From Prevotella sp. MGM2 (GTDB taxonomy: Bacteria; Bacteroidota; Bacteroidia; Bacteroidales; Bacteroidaceae), in assembly GCF_002933955.1 (NCBI RefSeq), contig NZ_BEWW01000259.1, positions 1 to 57,545 on the forward strand: DNA of 57,545 nucleotides, in the 5' to 3' direction. A model generated the notes under the pieces. The model made no database searches and was not told the DNA's origin. It saw only the letters and a list, made by a program, of their open reading frames with translations. Below are positions 40,638 through 49,520 of the stretch, one piece after another (position 1 is the first letter of the stretch; each line of letters begins with the position of its first letter). The position numbers were made by a program, and so were the translations under genes.

Positions 40638-40710
40638 TCCTTCTCTCCCGTTTTGACACCTTAGGAAAATAACAGGTTGCCATCATACGCCCAAAGCCTC
40701 TTTTGTAAAT

Positions 40711-41646
40711 ATGCCTTCAGTCTACCGTATCTTCTCCGCCCTACTCTTTTCCGGAGTCATCTTTTTTATTTCCGCTTGCACATCAGATACTCCTGAGAAT
40801 GTGCTGAGCCAATCAGAAATGGAAGAAGTCCTGTATGATTATCACTTGGCTTTAGCCATAGAAGGCGCTGAGGGCATTCCTTCACGGCAAACGACGGACG
40901 AACCGACGGCTAGAAATTACTATATCCAAGCCGTCTATAAAAAATACGGCCTGACCGAAAAAGATTTCAACCGTTCCTTACAATGGTACACACGCCATTC
41001 TGAAATTCTCTTCAACATCTATAAAAACATAGACCAACGCCTGAGTGAAAGCGGGAATATGGGAACAATTTTCAATTCCGCCACAACCGGCACGCACACA
41101 GGTGACACATTGAACATCTGGCGCGGCGTTCAGGCTGTTCTACTTTCATCAACAGGAGTCAACCGTTTCAGTTTCACACAAAAGGCCGATACTTCACTTC
41201 AAGAAGGCGACCGTTTGACACTTCGTTTCAACGCGCATTGGATTTATCGTGAAGGCAGCAAAACAGCTGTAGCGCAAATAGCCATCCGTTATGACAACGA
41301 TTCTGTTGCCGCCAGCACCCAATATTTTTATAGTGCCGGCTACCAAAATCTCACCATACGTGTCGGCTCACGGCCTGTAAAGTCCGTCACCGGTTTCATT
41401 TATCAGACAGCCGATTGGTCCGAACGGCCAAAGCTACTGACATTGTCCGATTTCTCCCTGCTACGCATCCGCAGCAGGCACGAATTAAAGCCGGTACCTC
41501 AGCAAACGACCACACAGTCGGAAGACACTTTAAGAAAAGCTGTAACGGCTGAACAACGTTTACGCGACAGCCTTATCATCAGAGAAGAAACCGAAAATCG
41601 CCGCTCTCATTTTGAACCGATAGACGTATCTCAAAGAAAAAGATAA
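40711..41646 (+). CDS. DUF4296 lipoprotein
   Basis: This 311-aa protein has lipobox FISAC with C23. DUF4296 covers about residues 30-125 (LSQSEMEEVLYDYHLALAIEG; YYIQAVYKKYGLTEKDFNRSLQWY). A beta-rich region follows, then a charged tail (TVTAEQRLRDSLIIREETENRR). Function unknown. It sits directly after lspA, an arrangement I recognise as typical of Bacteroidales. Confidence 0.88.
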   Translation: MPSVYRIFSALLFSGVIFFISACTSDTPENVLSQSEMEEVLYDYHLALAIEGAEGIPSRQTTDEPTARNYYIQAVYKKYGLTEKDFNRSLQWYTRHSEILFNIYKNIDQRLSESGNMGTIFNSATTGTHTGDTLNIWRGVQAVLLSSTGVNRFSFTQKADTSLQEGDRLTLRFNAHWIYREGSKTAVAQIAIRYDNDSVAASTQYFYSAGYQNLTIRVGSRPVKSVTGFIYQTADWSERPKLLTLSDFSLLRIRSRHELKPVPQQTTTQSEDTLRKAVTAEQRLRDSLIIREETENRRSHFEPIDVSQRKR

Positions 41647-41654
41647 CGACATCT

Positions 41655-41855
41655 ATGTTTCCCCCCGACAAATCTTTCCATCGTTTTGCCGTCAGCCGCC
41701 TGCACCTTCCTGACGGCAGCGTATTGAAAAATCAGGTTATTGAATACCAACAAACCTCTGAGAACAAGTTTTCAGCCCGATATTATCCTCTCACCGAAGA
41801 AATCCCTTTCACAGAATGGAGAGGAGGGGATTTCCATTGGCCTTCAGATATATAA
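41655..41855 (+). CDS. Small conserved protein downstream of DUF4296
   Basis: This 66-aa protein has FAVSRLHLPDGSVLKNQVIEY then ARYYPLTEEIPFTEWRGGDFHWP. The pattern of a two-strand start followed by HFPLTEEIPFTEW fits a small Bacteroidales protein family usually seen in this place. It begins 8 bp after the previous stop codon, so it is likely cotranslated. Function unknown. Confidence 0.7.
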   Translation: MFPPDKSFHRFAVSRLHLPDGSVLKNQVIEYQQTSENKFSARYYPLTEEIPFTEWRGGDFHWPSDI

Positions 41856-41950
41856 ATTCGTTCATTGGTATTTTTCTCCGCAGAATTGTTATAAAAATCC
41901 TATTCTGAACAAAAAAATGCCATATTTTTTTTCATTTAAGACGGATTTTT

Positions 41951-41958
41951 TAATTTTG
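41951..41958 (+). promoter_or_regulatory. -7 promoter box of the outer-membrane barrel gene
   Basis: TAATTTTG matches TAnnTTTG and lies 58 bp before the ATG at 42016. Confidence 0.5.
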
Positions 41959-42015
41959 CTTCAGTTTTCGGGAACATTACATGCTCCTATAAGTTTAACA
42001 AAAAAACTACAAACA

Positions 42016-42540
42016 ATGAAGAAGTTACTCTTAACCCTCGTTCTGGTTATCAGTTCGCTGACTGCCGGTGCACAAGTTTATCTTGGAGGCGAAGTCGGCC
42101 TTTGGCGCGATTGGAACAACAACGAAACTACTTTTGCCCTACAGCCTGAAATTGGCTACCAATTTTCCGACAAATGGGCTGCTGGTTTGCAAATCGGCTA
42201 TGCACATCACTATAATGATGGTGCCAAAATCAATGCGTTCAACTTTTCTCCTTATGCCCGTTACACTGTGGGTAAAGTCGGCATTGTCAGCTTTATTGTT
42301 GACGGAGGTTTCGGCTTCAGCAGCCTCAAGGAAAAGAACAGCGACTCAGCCACCGCTTGGGAAATCGGCCTCAAACCTGGCGTAAAAGTACAACTGGCCC
42401 CGCAACTTCACTTCGTTGCCCACCTCGGCTTCCTAGGCTATCGCGACAACGACCACGGTGCTTTAGCTTTCGGCAGTCAGGGACTAGGTTTTGCCTTCTC
42501 CAGCCAAGATTTAAAATTCGGTCTTCTTTATGAATTCTAA
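42016..42540 (+). CDS. Outer-membrane beta-barrel protein
   Basis: This 174-aa protein starts with a clear signal peptide (MKKLLLTLVLVISSLTAGAQ). Alternating aromatic/polar strands (GGEVGLWRDW, AAGLQIGYAHHY, FNFSPYARYTVGKV, LHFVAHLGFLGYR) and a C-terminal aromatic residue (KFGLLYEF) mark an eight-strand barrel of the outer-membrane protein (OprF/Omp_b-brl) type. The frame is open upstream to 41740, but the signal peptide and the promoter at 41951 fix this start. Confidence 0.87.
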   Translation: MKKLLLTLVLVISSLTAGAQVYLGGEVGLWRDWNNNETTFALQPEIGYQFSDKWAAGLQIGYAHHYNDGAKINAFNFSPYARYTVGKVGIVSFIVDGGFGFSSLKEKNSDSATAWEIGLKPGVKVQLAPQLHFVAHLGFLGYRDNDHGALAFGSQGLGFAFSSQDLKFGLLYEF

Positions 42541-42602
42541 GACTACCGCAAATGTGAGGAACAAATAGAAAACAGTTCCCCCACACCGAAAGATGAAAAT
42601 GC

Positions 42603-42645
42603 AATGAATGCGGCAAGTTCTCATAGAGCACTTGCCGCATTCATT
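42603..42645 (+). terminator. Long perfect hairpin after the barrel gene
   Basis: A perfect 15-bp stem (42603-42617 with 42631-42645, arms AATGAATGCGGCAAG and CTTGCCGCATTCATT) with a 13-nt loop. It lacks a T-tract but is otherwise terminator-like. Confidence 0.6.
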
Positions 42646-42699
42646 ATGCCAAGAAGCACCAGAAATGATAAATTACATTAAAATACGTCTTTTTACGTA

Positions 42700-42978
42700 T
42701 TAACACATTTAACTTTCAGAAACATTTAAGATTGCCATTCACACCTCAAATCCATAGTTTTTGAAGGCAGAACAGAGACTGTTGGAAAAAGGTTACTGAA
42801 AAAATAAACGGCAATACGGAGAATTTTAATTCCAATACGGAGAATTTAAACTTCGAAAGCACCATTTTCATACCCATTTCTCCGAATACAACCAATAATA
42901 AAAAGGATAATCCTTCGGACTATCCTCTTCGCCATTGCAAATATACGATTTTTCTCTCCCAAAACCAAGAAATGTTAA
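42700..42978 (-). repeat. Copy 4 of the promoter-hairpin element
   Basis: This 279-bp element has ends TTAACACAT and AAATGTTAA (42970-42978). On the minus strand it has TTGG (42965-42968), a 19-bp spacer and TATATTTG (42938-42945), then the hairpin at 42904-42926 and GTATTG boxes in a tandem 21-bp repeat around 42812-42855. Here the TTTTTTCAG segment comes after the GTATT boxes, not before them as in copies 1 and 2. It lies in the 600-bp gap between the barrel gene and the DUF5063 gene. Confidence 0.83.
42898..42933 (-). ncRNA. Predicted ~36-nt hairpin RNA of repeat copy 4
   Basis: From the minus-strand promoter TTGG/TATATTTG the leader GCAATGGCGAAG runs into a stem AGGATAATCC/GGACTATCCT (42904-42913 with 42917-42926, one mismatch), a 3-nt loop and TTTTT (42900-42904, transcribed strand). 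It keeps the GCGAAG leader of copies 1 and 2 with an unrelated stem sequence. Confidence 0.58.
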
Positions 42979-43101
42979 AACAGCCGGCCATTGAACAATT
43001 TCACTTATTTAACAAAACACACCAGAAACGGACTGATAAAGAGCATATCGTTATCATGCCTTTTCTCCTTCATGAAACTCTAGCTTTGACACTATCCGGG
43101 C

Positions 43102-43132
43102 TTGCGGGGATGACTGCAAATTCGTAAATTTG
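43102..43132 (+). promoter_or_regulatory. Promoter of the DUF5063 gene, probably leaderless
   Basis: TTGC (43102-43105), a 19-bp spacer and TAAATTTG (43125-43132) form a good promoter. The ATG at 43141 is only 8 bp past the -7 box, so transcription should start at or a few bases before the start codon. Confidence 0.65.
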
Positions 43133-43140
43133 CACCTATT

Positions 43141-43689
43141 ATGACAGAAACAGACCACCATAACAATTTTGCCTTTTCAGCGCCTGCAACCGAATTAGTT
43201 ACAGTAGCCGCCGAATACTGCAAAGCACTCGAGGGACAGGACTTCAAAAAACCAGTCCACTTTAACGATGTCATGCGTAACCTCCTCTCCATGATTTACC
43301 TGAAGATGTCTCTTCTTCCACAAGTTCCGGATGTTCAAGGATTTAACGAAAGCCGCGTCACTGAAGACGATTACGAATACATTCGCGCACGTGTCAAGCG
43401 CTACACCGGAGCCGAAGATGACTATCTTGACGTTTTCGTTGAGGATTTCAAATATTCCGACCGCCCTATCCTGCGCACTATCAGTGAAGATATGGCCGAT
43501 GTTTACCAGGCTCTGCGCGAACTTGTTGAAACGTTCCGCGGCGGATTTGAGGAGGCCATGATGGCAGGACTTCGTGAAGTACAGGAAGAGTTCAGGCTAC
43601 ATTGGGGGCAACGGGCCTTAAACGCCCTGAAAGCGCTTCACGACATCCGTTTCGGCGAAACAGGAACTCCTGAAGAACATGACTTTTAA
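43141..43689 (+). CDS. DUF5063 family protein
   Basis: This 182-aa cytoplasmic, mainly helical acidic protein has FNDVMRNLLSMIYLKMSLLPQVP and DYLDVFVEDFKYSDRPILRTISEDMADVYQALREL broken across the family's core. These fit DUF5063. Function unknown. It is probably the first gene of an operon with the RNase D-like and RlmI-like genes, suggesting an RNA-related setting. Confidence 0.85.
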   Translation: MTETDHHNNFAFSAPATELVTVAAEYCKALEGQDFKKPVHFNDVMRNLLSMIYLKMSLLPQVPDVQGFNESRVTEDDYEYIRARVKRYTGAEDDYLDVFVEDFKYSDRPILRTISEDMADVYQALRELVETFRGGFEEAMMAGLREVQEEFRLHWGQRALNALKALHDIRFGETGTPEEHDF

Positions 43690-43763
43690 AAAAGAATATA
43701 CGGTTTCAGCCGGCGAATAACTTTCATTCCCTCTCAGAAGCCAAGCCATCTTGCCCCGACAAC

Positions 43764-44453
43764 ATGACCAAACAGAAATTATTCAAAAAAACCAATAAAG
43801 ACTTCATAGCCTCACTGCCCCGTTTTCTCTACGACGGCCCCATTGAGATTATCGACCAAAAAGATGCGGCGGAAACCACCGTTCAAAAACTCCTGCAAGC
43901 AGGCGGAATACTGGGATTCGACACCGAAACCCGCCCATCCTTCAAGCGGGGCGAAGGGCATAAAGTGGCCCTCCTTCAGATAGCAGACAAAGAGAAATGT
44001 TATTTGTTCCGCTTGTCAAAGACAGGGCTGACCGATGGCCTTACCGCCTTATTGTCCAACCCCGAGATACTAAAAATAGGCCTGTCGCTCCGTGACGACC
44101 TTTCAGCTCTCCGGAAACGCCGCAACTTCGAACCGAAAAACTGTCTGGACCTACAAAACCTCGTGCGCAGGCTGGGCATTGAAGATATGAGCCTGCAGAA
44201 GCTATATGCCAATGTTTTCGGACAACGTATTTCCAAAAAGACCCGGCTGACCAACTGGGAAGCTCCGGAACTTACTGAAAACCAACAACGCTATGCCGCT
44301 ACCGATGCCGTGGCCTGCATCAGACTCTATGAGCGTCTCATGGCATTAAGTGCATCGGGTAATTACGAACTGCTGATCCCTGACGATGAAACGCAGCAAA
44401 CACCATCCACAGTTCAAGCAGCCTCTGAGAAAAACGATAAAACCAACCACTGA
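43764..44453 (+). CDS. DEDDy 3'-5' exonuclease, RNase D-like domain
   Basis: This 229-aa protein consists of a single DEDD exonuclease domain: D53 and E55 in GFDTETRPSF, the middle Asp in GLSLRDDLSAL, and the final Asp/Tyr in RYAATDAVACIRLY. There is no HRDC domain, so it is shorter than RNase D. It probably trims RNA 3' ends; DNA as a substrate is not excluded. It is followed by a 23S rRNA methyltransferase-like gene. Confidence 0.9.
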   Translation: MTKQKLFKKTNKDFIASLPRFLYDGPIEIIDQKDAAETTVQKLLQAGGILGFDTETRPSFKRGEGHKVALLQIADKEKCYLFRLSKTGLTDGLTALLSNPEILKIGLSLRDDLSALRKRRNFEPKNCLDLQNLVRRLGIEDMSLQKLYANVFGQRISKKTRLTNWEAPELTENQQRYAATDAVACIRLYERLMALSASGNYELLIPDDETQQTPSTVQAASEKNDKTNH

Positions 44454-44471
44454 ACATTCATACATAACAAG

Positions 44472-45650
44472 ATGATTACCATACGACTGAAAAGAGGTAA
44501 GTCCGAAAGTCTCAAACGCTTTCACCCTTGGATTTTTTCCGGAGCCATTGCTTCCATGAGCGAACAGCCACAAGAAGGCGAAATCGTTGAGGTGGTCGAT
44601 TCTGAAGGTCACTTTGCAGCCCTCGGCCACTACCAGATAGGCTCCATAACGGTAAGGGTTTTAAGTTTCGAACGCAGCCGCATTGACACGGATTTCTGGA
44701 AGAGACGCCTCCACGAAGCCTGGCTCATGCGCAAAGCCATCGGAGTTACCGGCCTGTCCGACAACAACATCTACCGTCTGGTTCACGGCGAAGGCGACCG
44801 CCTGCCCGGACTCATCATCGATGTTTACGGCAACACGGCCGTAATGCAAGCCCACTCCGTAGGCATGCACCGTCAACGCATGCAAATAGCCGAAGCGCTC
44901 GCAGAAGCCACGGAAGGCGAAATAAGCAACGTCTACTATAAATCCGAAACGACATTACCTTTCAAAGCCGGCCTTGGACAAGAAGACGGCTTTATTCTGG
45001 GAGGTGAAACCGGCAACATAGCGACCGAATATGGCCTGCAATTCCACATCGACTGGCTGAAAGGACAGAAAACAGGTTTTTTCGTAGACCAGCGTGAAAA
45101 CCGCCGCCTTCTGGAACACTACGCCAAAGGAAAAAAAGTACTCAACATGTTCTGCTACACCGGTGGCTTTTCCGTATACGCCTTGCGTGGCGGCGCCGAA
45201 CTGGTACATTCCGTAGACAGCAGCGCCAAGGCCATAGACCTGACACGCGCCAACGTTTCTCTGAACTTCACCGGCGACAACCGCCACGAAGCCTTTGCCG
45301 AGGACGCCTTCAAGTTCCTCTCCCGCGCCGATGACATCTACGACCTCATCGTACTCGATCCTCCGGCTTTCGCCAAACATAAAGACGCTCTTCGCAACGC
45401 GCTCAAAGGCTACACCAGACTGAATGCCATTGCCTTTGAGAAAATCAAAAAAGGCGGCATTCTTTTCACTTTCAGCTGCTCACAGGCAGTCAACAAAGAC
45501 CAGTTCCGCCTGGCAGTATTCACAGCCGCAGCCCAAAGCGGCCGGCATGTCCGCATTCTTCACCAGCTGCACCAGCCAGCCGACCATCCTGTCAACATTT
45601 ATCATCCTGAAGGCGAATACCTCAAAGGACTGGTTTTATATGTAGAATAA
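44472..45650 (+). CDS. RlmI-like 23S rRNA cytosine methyltransferase
   Basis: This 392-aa protein has an N-terminal PUA domain (residues 1-75, FHPWIFSGAI; VVDSEGHFAALGHY), the linker EGDRLPGLIIDVYG, and a SAM-dependent methyltransferase domain (QKTGFFVDQRENRRLL; VLNMFCYTGGFSVYALRGGA; LIVLDPPAFAKHK; FTFSCS). This layout is that of RlmI, which makes m5C1962 in E. coli 23S rRNA; the exact target here is inferred. Confidence 0.9.
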   Translation: MITIRLKRGKSESLKRFHPWIFSGAIASMSEQPQEGEIVEVVDSEGHFAALGHYQIGSITVRVLSFERSRIDTDFWKRRLHEAWLMRKAIGVTGLSDNNIYRLVHGEGDRLPGLIIDVYGNTAVMQAHSVGMHRQRMQIAEALAEATEGEISNVYYKSETTLPFKAGLGQEDGFILGGETGNIATEYGLQFHIDWLKGQKTGFFVDQRENRRLLEHYAKGKKVLNMFCYTGGFSVYALRGGAELVHSVDSSAKAIDLTRANVSLNFTGDNRHEAFAEDAFKFLSRADDIYDLIVLDPPAFAKHKDALRNALKGYTRLNAIAFEKIKKGGILFTFSCSQAVNKDQFRLAVFTAAAQSGRHVRILHQLHQPADHPVNIYHPEGEYLKGLVLYVE

Positions 45651-45707
45651 GAAAACCGCCGGAATGACCGCCGGGTCTTTCCGGTATCCAACGTTTCCGA
45701 TATCCTC

Positions 45708-46535
45708 ATGCTATTACTCCCCAATGCCAAAATAAACATCGGCCTGTTCGTGACGGAAAAACGGCCGGACGGTTACCACAATCTGGAAACAGTGTTCTAT
45801 CCCATTCCTCTGCGAGACAACCTTGAAATCAAACGTCTGGAAAAAGAGGATGTTCCCTATCTGCTCCAAACAGCAGGACATAAAATAGAAGGTGTTCCTG
45901 AAGATAACCTCATAATCAAGGTATACCGTGACCTGCAGGCAGAGTTCAAGCTACCTCCTGTCGAAATTTATTTATATAAGAACATCCCCATGGGAGCCGG
46001 ACTTGGAGGCGGCAGCAGTGACGCAGCCGCCATGATGCGGGGACTCAACGAAATTTTCGGCTTAAATCTTACAGACGATGAAATGGTCTCCCGTTTGGCC
46101 GGATACGGGGCCGACTGCGCATTCTTCGTCCACAACCGGCCAGCTCACGCCACTGGCATAGGCAACGTGCTCTCGCCCATTGCTCTGACCCTGAAAGGCT
46201 GGACACTGGTATTGGTGAAACCTGATATTTTCATTTCAACCAAACTCGCTTATAGCGGAATCATACCCCGCCCCGCCCCATGCCGGCTTCCGGAAGTCGT
46301 ATTACGCAATGTGGAAACATGGCGTGAATGCATTCACAATGATTTCGAAGCCTCAGTATTCCCGCAATATCCAGCTATTGCCGCCATCAAAGAAACTCTC
46401 TACGACATGGGAGCCAGCTATGCTGCCATGAGCGGCAGCGGCAGTACAGTCTTCGGCCTGTTCAAACATTCATGCGAGGAAGCCGAACGTGTTTTCCATG
46501 ATTGTTACGTCTTCCGGAAAACCTTATCCGTATGA
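45708..46535 (+). CDS. ispE: 4-diphosphocytidyl-2-C-methylerythritol kinase
   Basis: This GHMP-family kinase of the non-mevalonate isoprenoid pathway has 275 aa. Motifs are the start PNAKINIGLFVTEKRPDGYH, the phosphate loop PMGAGLGGGSSDAAA and the C-terminal SGSGSTVFGLF. Its TGA overlaps the ATG of the next gene (ATGA), so the two are translationally coupled. Confidence 0.96.
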   Translation: MLLLPNAKINIGLFVTEKRPDGYHNLETVFYPIPLRDNLEIKRLEKEDVPYLLQTAGHKIEGVPEDNLIIKVYRDLQAEFKLPPVEIYLYKNIPMGAGLGGGSSDAAAMMRGLNEIFGLNLTDDEMVSRLAGYGADCAFFVHNRPAHATGIGNVLSPIALTLKGWTLVLVKPDIFISTKLAYSGIIPRPAPCRLPEVVLRNVETWRECIHNDFEASVFPQYPAIAAIKETLYDMGASYAAMSGSGSTVFGLFKHSCEEAERVFHDCYVFRKTLSV

Positions 46536-47287
46536 TTTATTACTTCTCAGGTACAGGCAACAGCCTGCACATAGCTCAGATACTTTCACGTCAAACAGGC
46601 TGGTCCTTGCGGCCGATGATTCTCTGTGACGAAGAGACCCCTGAAGAAAGTGAGGTAACAGGCATGGTTTTTCCGGTCTACGGATGGCGTTTACCTCGTA
46701 TCGTAGAACAATTTCTGCAAAATCTTCCATTAACAAAAAAGCGGTCTGCGTATTTTTTTGCCATTCTCACCTGTGGTGACGATATTGGAAGAACCCATGA
46801 ACTGCTTCGCAGAAAACTGAAGGAAAAGGATATAAAACTGGACGCCGTTTGGTCTGTCACAATGCCTAACACTTATGTGGCATTACCTGGTTTCGACATA
46901 GATCCGAAGGAGTTACAGGAAAATAAACTAAAGGCCGCTCAACAAAGATTAGATGATATCATATCAGTCATCAATCGCCGTGATTCTTCTATTACAGATG
47001 TGCATACAGGAACTCTTGCCTATGTCAAAACGTACATTTTAGGACATCTATTCAACCGTTTTCTGACCAAGCACAAATATTTCAGACACGAAAGCACCTG
47101 CATTGGCTGTCGTAAATGTGAACGGATTTGTCCTGTCGGGAATATCAGATGCGATGGGAAAGGCCGGCCTGTATGGCTACACGACTGCACCATGTGTCTG
47201 TCCTGCTACCATCATTGCCCTATCCACAGCATTGCTTACGGACCTTTCACACAAGGAAAAGGACAATATATTTGTAAAAAATCATAA
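46532..47287 (+). CDS. EFR1-type flavodoxin/ferredoxin protein
   Basis: This 251-aa protein has an N-terminal flavodoxin-like fold (IYYFSGTGNSLHIAQ; VFPVYGWRLPRIV) and, from about residue 185, two 4Fe-4S motifs (CIGCRKCERICP; CTMCLSCYHHCP). It matches EFR1 family ferrodoxins, which are soluble electron carriers of unknown partner. The ATG overlapping the ispE stop codon is chosen over a TTG ten codons upstream. IspG and IspH need such electrons, but a link to isoprenoid synthesis is only suggested by the coupling to ispE. Confidence 0.88.
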   Translation: MIYYFSGTGNSLHIAQILSRQTGWSLRPMILCDEETPEESEVTGMVFPVYGWRLPRIVEQFLQNLPLTKKRSAYFFAILTCGDDIGRTHELLRRKLKEKDIKLDAVWSVTMPNTYVALPGFDIDPKELQENKLKAAQQRLDDIISVINRRDSSITDVHTGTLAYVKTYILGHLFNRFLTKHKYFRHESTCIGCRKCERICPVGNIRCDGKGRPVWLHDCTMCLSCYHHCPIHSIAYGPFTQGKGQYICKKS

Positions 47288-47308
47288 AGCGGCATCAGTT
47301 TTTATTCG

Positions 47309-47316
47309 TATCTTTG
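47309..47316 (+). promoter_or_regulatory. -7 promoter box upstream of the NDH-2 gene
   Basis: TATCTTTG matches TAnnTTTG and lies 23 bp before the ATG. No clear -33 element is seen. Confidence 0.5.
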
Positions 47317-47339
47317 CAAATCAACATACATAAAATAAA

Positions 47340-48710
47340 ATGAGTTTTAACCTTCCGAAAACAGATAAAAAAAGAGTGGTCATCGTTGGTGGTGGATTTG
47401 GTGGTCTCAAATTGGCCAACAAGCTGAAAAATTCTAACTTTCAGGTTGTTCTGATAGACCGCAACAACTACCACCAGTTTCCGCCCCTTATCTATCAAAT
47501 AGCTTCCGCCGGCATCGAACCCAGCTCCATTTCCTTCCCTTTCAGAAAGATATTCCAAAAGCGCAAGAACTTCTTTTTCCGTATGGCAGAGGTTCGTTCC
47601 ATATTTCCGGAACACAAAATAATACAAACCTCCATCGGTAAAGTAAAATATGATTATTTGGTATTGGCAGCTGGGGCTACCACGAATTTCTTTGGCAACA
47701 ACCATGTGGAAGAAGAGGCTATGCCAATGAAAAACGTGAGTGAGGCTATGGGGCTGCGCAATGCTCTGCTGGACAATTTTGAACGTGCCCTGACCTGTGC
47801 CGGAGAAAAGGAACGGCAAGAGTTGCTCAACATCGTAATAGTGGGCGGCGGCGCAACAGGAGTGGAGATAGCCGGAGCACTCTCGGAAATGAAGAACTTT
47901 GTTTTACCCAAAGACTACCCAGATTTGCCTTCCAGCCTGATGCACATCTACCTGATAGAAGCAGGTCCGCGTCTGCTGCCGGCTATGAGCGAAGATTCTT
48001 CCGCACATGTTGAAAAATATTTACGCACCATGGGGGTTAATGTGTTACTCAACAAAATGGTAACAGACTATAAAGACCATTGTGTCATTCTGAAAGACGG
48101 AAGCTCCATTGCCACACGTACTTTTATATGGGTAAGCGGCATCATGGCACAGCCTATCGGTAATCTCGACAACAACCATCTGGGACGTGGCGGGCGAATA
48201 AAGGTTAACGCCTACAACCAAGTGGAAGGGCTGAAAGACGTATATTGCATCGGTGACCAATGCATCATGGCAGAAGGGGACAAGGCTTGGACTGGCGGAC
48301 ATCCCCAATTGGCTCAAGTGGCCATACAGCAGGGTAAGCTACTAGCTAAAAACCTGAAAAATCATGAGAAAGGAAAAGCCATGAAACCATTTAAGTACAA
48401 GAATCTGGGAACCATGGCTACTGTGGGCCGCAATCGGGCTGTAGCAGAATTTAAAAAAATAAAAATGGCAGGTTTTGTTGCCTGGTTCATGTGGCTTGTC
48501 GTACATCTACGTTCCATACTTGGTGTCCGTAATAAAGTCATCGTCTTGTTCAATTGGATTTGGAATTATTTCTCCTATGGGCAATCACTGAGAATGATCA
48601 TCTACGCCAAAAAAGCAAAAGAAGTGATTGAACGGGAACGCCGTCTGGCATCAACACACTGGGGCACCGACCTCATGAGCGAAGGTTCAGAAGATATCAG
48701 CAGAGAATAA
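47340..48710 (+). CDS. ndh: Type II NADH dehydrogenase (NDH-2)
   Basis: This 456-aa membrane-associated flavoprotein passes electrons from NADH to quinone without pumping ions. FAD motif VIVGGGFGGLKLA at residues 14-26, NADH motif VIVGGGATGVEIAGAL near 165-180, and YCIGDQC near 300 are typical. The C-terminal part (FVAWFMWLVVHLRSI, VLFNWIWNYFSYG) is hydrophobic and amphipathic and should anchor it to the membrane. With the Na+-NQR genes in the same window, the cell has both coupled and uncoupled NADH oxidation. Confidence 0.92.
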   Translation: MSFNLPKTDKKRVVIVGGGFGGLKLANKLKNSNFQVVLIDRNNYHQFPPLIYQIASAGIEPSSISFPFRKIFQKRKNFFFRMAEVRSIFPEHKIIQTSIGKVKYDYLVLAAGATTNFFGNNHVEEEAMPMKNVSEAMGLRNALLDNFERALTCAGEKERQELLNIVIVGGGATGVEIAGALSEMKNFVLPKDYPDLPSSLMHIYLIEAGPRLLPAMSEDSSAHVEKYLRTMGVNVLLNKMVTDYKDHCVILKDGSSIATRTFIWVSGIMAQPIGNLDNNHLGRGGRIKVNAYNQVEGLKDVYCIGDQCIMAEGDKAWTGGHPQLAQVAIQQGKLLAKNLKNHEKGKAMKPFKYKNLGTMATVGRNRAVAEFKKIKMAGFVAWFMWLVVHLRSILGVRNKVIVLFNWIWNYFSYGQSLRMIIYAKKAKEVIERERRLASTHWGTDLMSEGSEDISRE

Positions 48711-48759
48711 TATATCTGCGGCAAAAAAAACGACCGTCATCAAAACGAACAAATTAATC

Positions 48760-49512
48760 ATGAAACCCATATTTATAGCCGGACCTTGTGTGATAGAGTC
48801 TGAAGAGTTGCTTAATGAAGTGGCCTCTACTTTAAAAGACATAGCTCATCGTCTGAACATCGAGATAATATTCAAAGCGTCATTTGACAAAGCCAACCGT
48901 ACTTCCGTCCATTCTTTCAGAGGCCCGGGAATGGAACGTGGGTTACAAATGCTTCACGACATCAAAGAACAATACGGTTTGCGCTTATTGACAGACATCC
49001 ACGAAAGCTATCAGGCGGAAGCCGTAGGCGATGTGGTAGATGTGCTGCAAATTCCCGCTTTTCTATGCCGGCAGACTGATTTGCTGGTAGCTGCGTCTAA
49101 AACAGGTAGAATTATAAATATAAAGAAAGCTCAATTTCTGGCAGGTGAGGACATGCGTTATCCTGTAGAAAAATGCAGGGAAACCGGCGCACATGAAGTT
49201 TGGCTAACAGAAAGAGGTACAACATTCGGCTATCAGAATTTGGTAGTAGACTTCCGCAATATTCCTATTATGACTCCTTTAGCTGACCGTATCATTATGG
49301 ATTGCACTCACAGTGTACAGCGCCCCGGAGCTGCAGGAGGCAGCACCGGGGGTGACAGAAAGTATGTACCGGCCATGGCACTCGCTGCTAAAGCTTTCGG
49401 AGCAACCGGATATTTCTTTGAAACCCATCCGCAACCAGACCAGGCAATGAGCGACGGGCCGAACATGTTGCCTTTATCTGACATAGAACATTTATTAAGC
49501 CAATTGATTTAA
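48760..49512 (+). CDS. kdsA: Kdo 8-phosphate synthase
   Basis: It condenses phosphoenolpyruvate and arabinose 5-phosphate to Kdo 8-phosphate for lipopolysaccharide. Motifs in the 250-aa protein include FIAGPCVIES, FKASFDKANRTSV, SFRGPGMERGL, LTDIHE and DCTHSVQRPG. The Cys in AGPCVIE and Asn at KANRTS leave metal dependence unresolved. It lies directly before kdsD, the source of arabinose 5-phosphate. Confidence 0.97.
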   Translation: MKPIFIAGPCVIESEELLNEVASTLKDIAHRLNIEIIFKASFDKANRTSVHSFRGPGMERGLQMLHDIKEQYGLRLLTDIHESYQAEAVGDVVDVLQIPAFLCRQTDLLVAASKTGRIINIKKAQFLAGEDMRYPVEKCRETGAHEVWLTERGTTFGYQNLVVDFRNIPIMTPLADRIIMDCTHSVQRPGAAGGSTGGDRKYVPAMALAAKAFGATGYFFETHPQPDQAMSDGPNMLPLSDIEHLLSQLI

Positions 49513-49520
49513 AGATACAT

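Noticed and set aside
47295-47819. 174-codon frame antisense to the NDH-2 gene
   Set aside because: Shadow frame; the plus-strand NDH-2 gene is clear.
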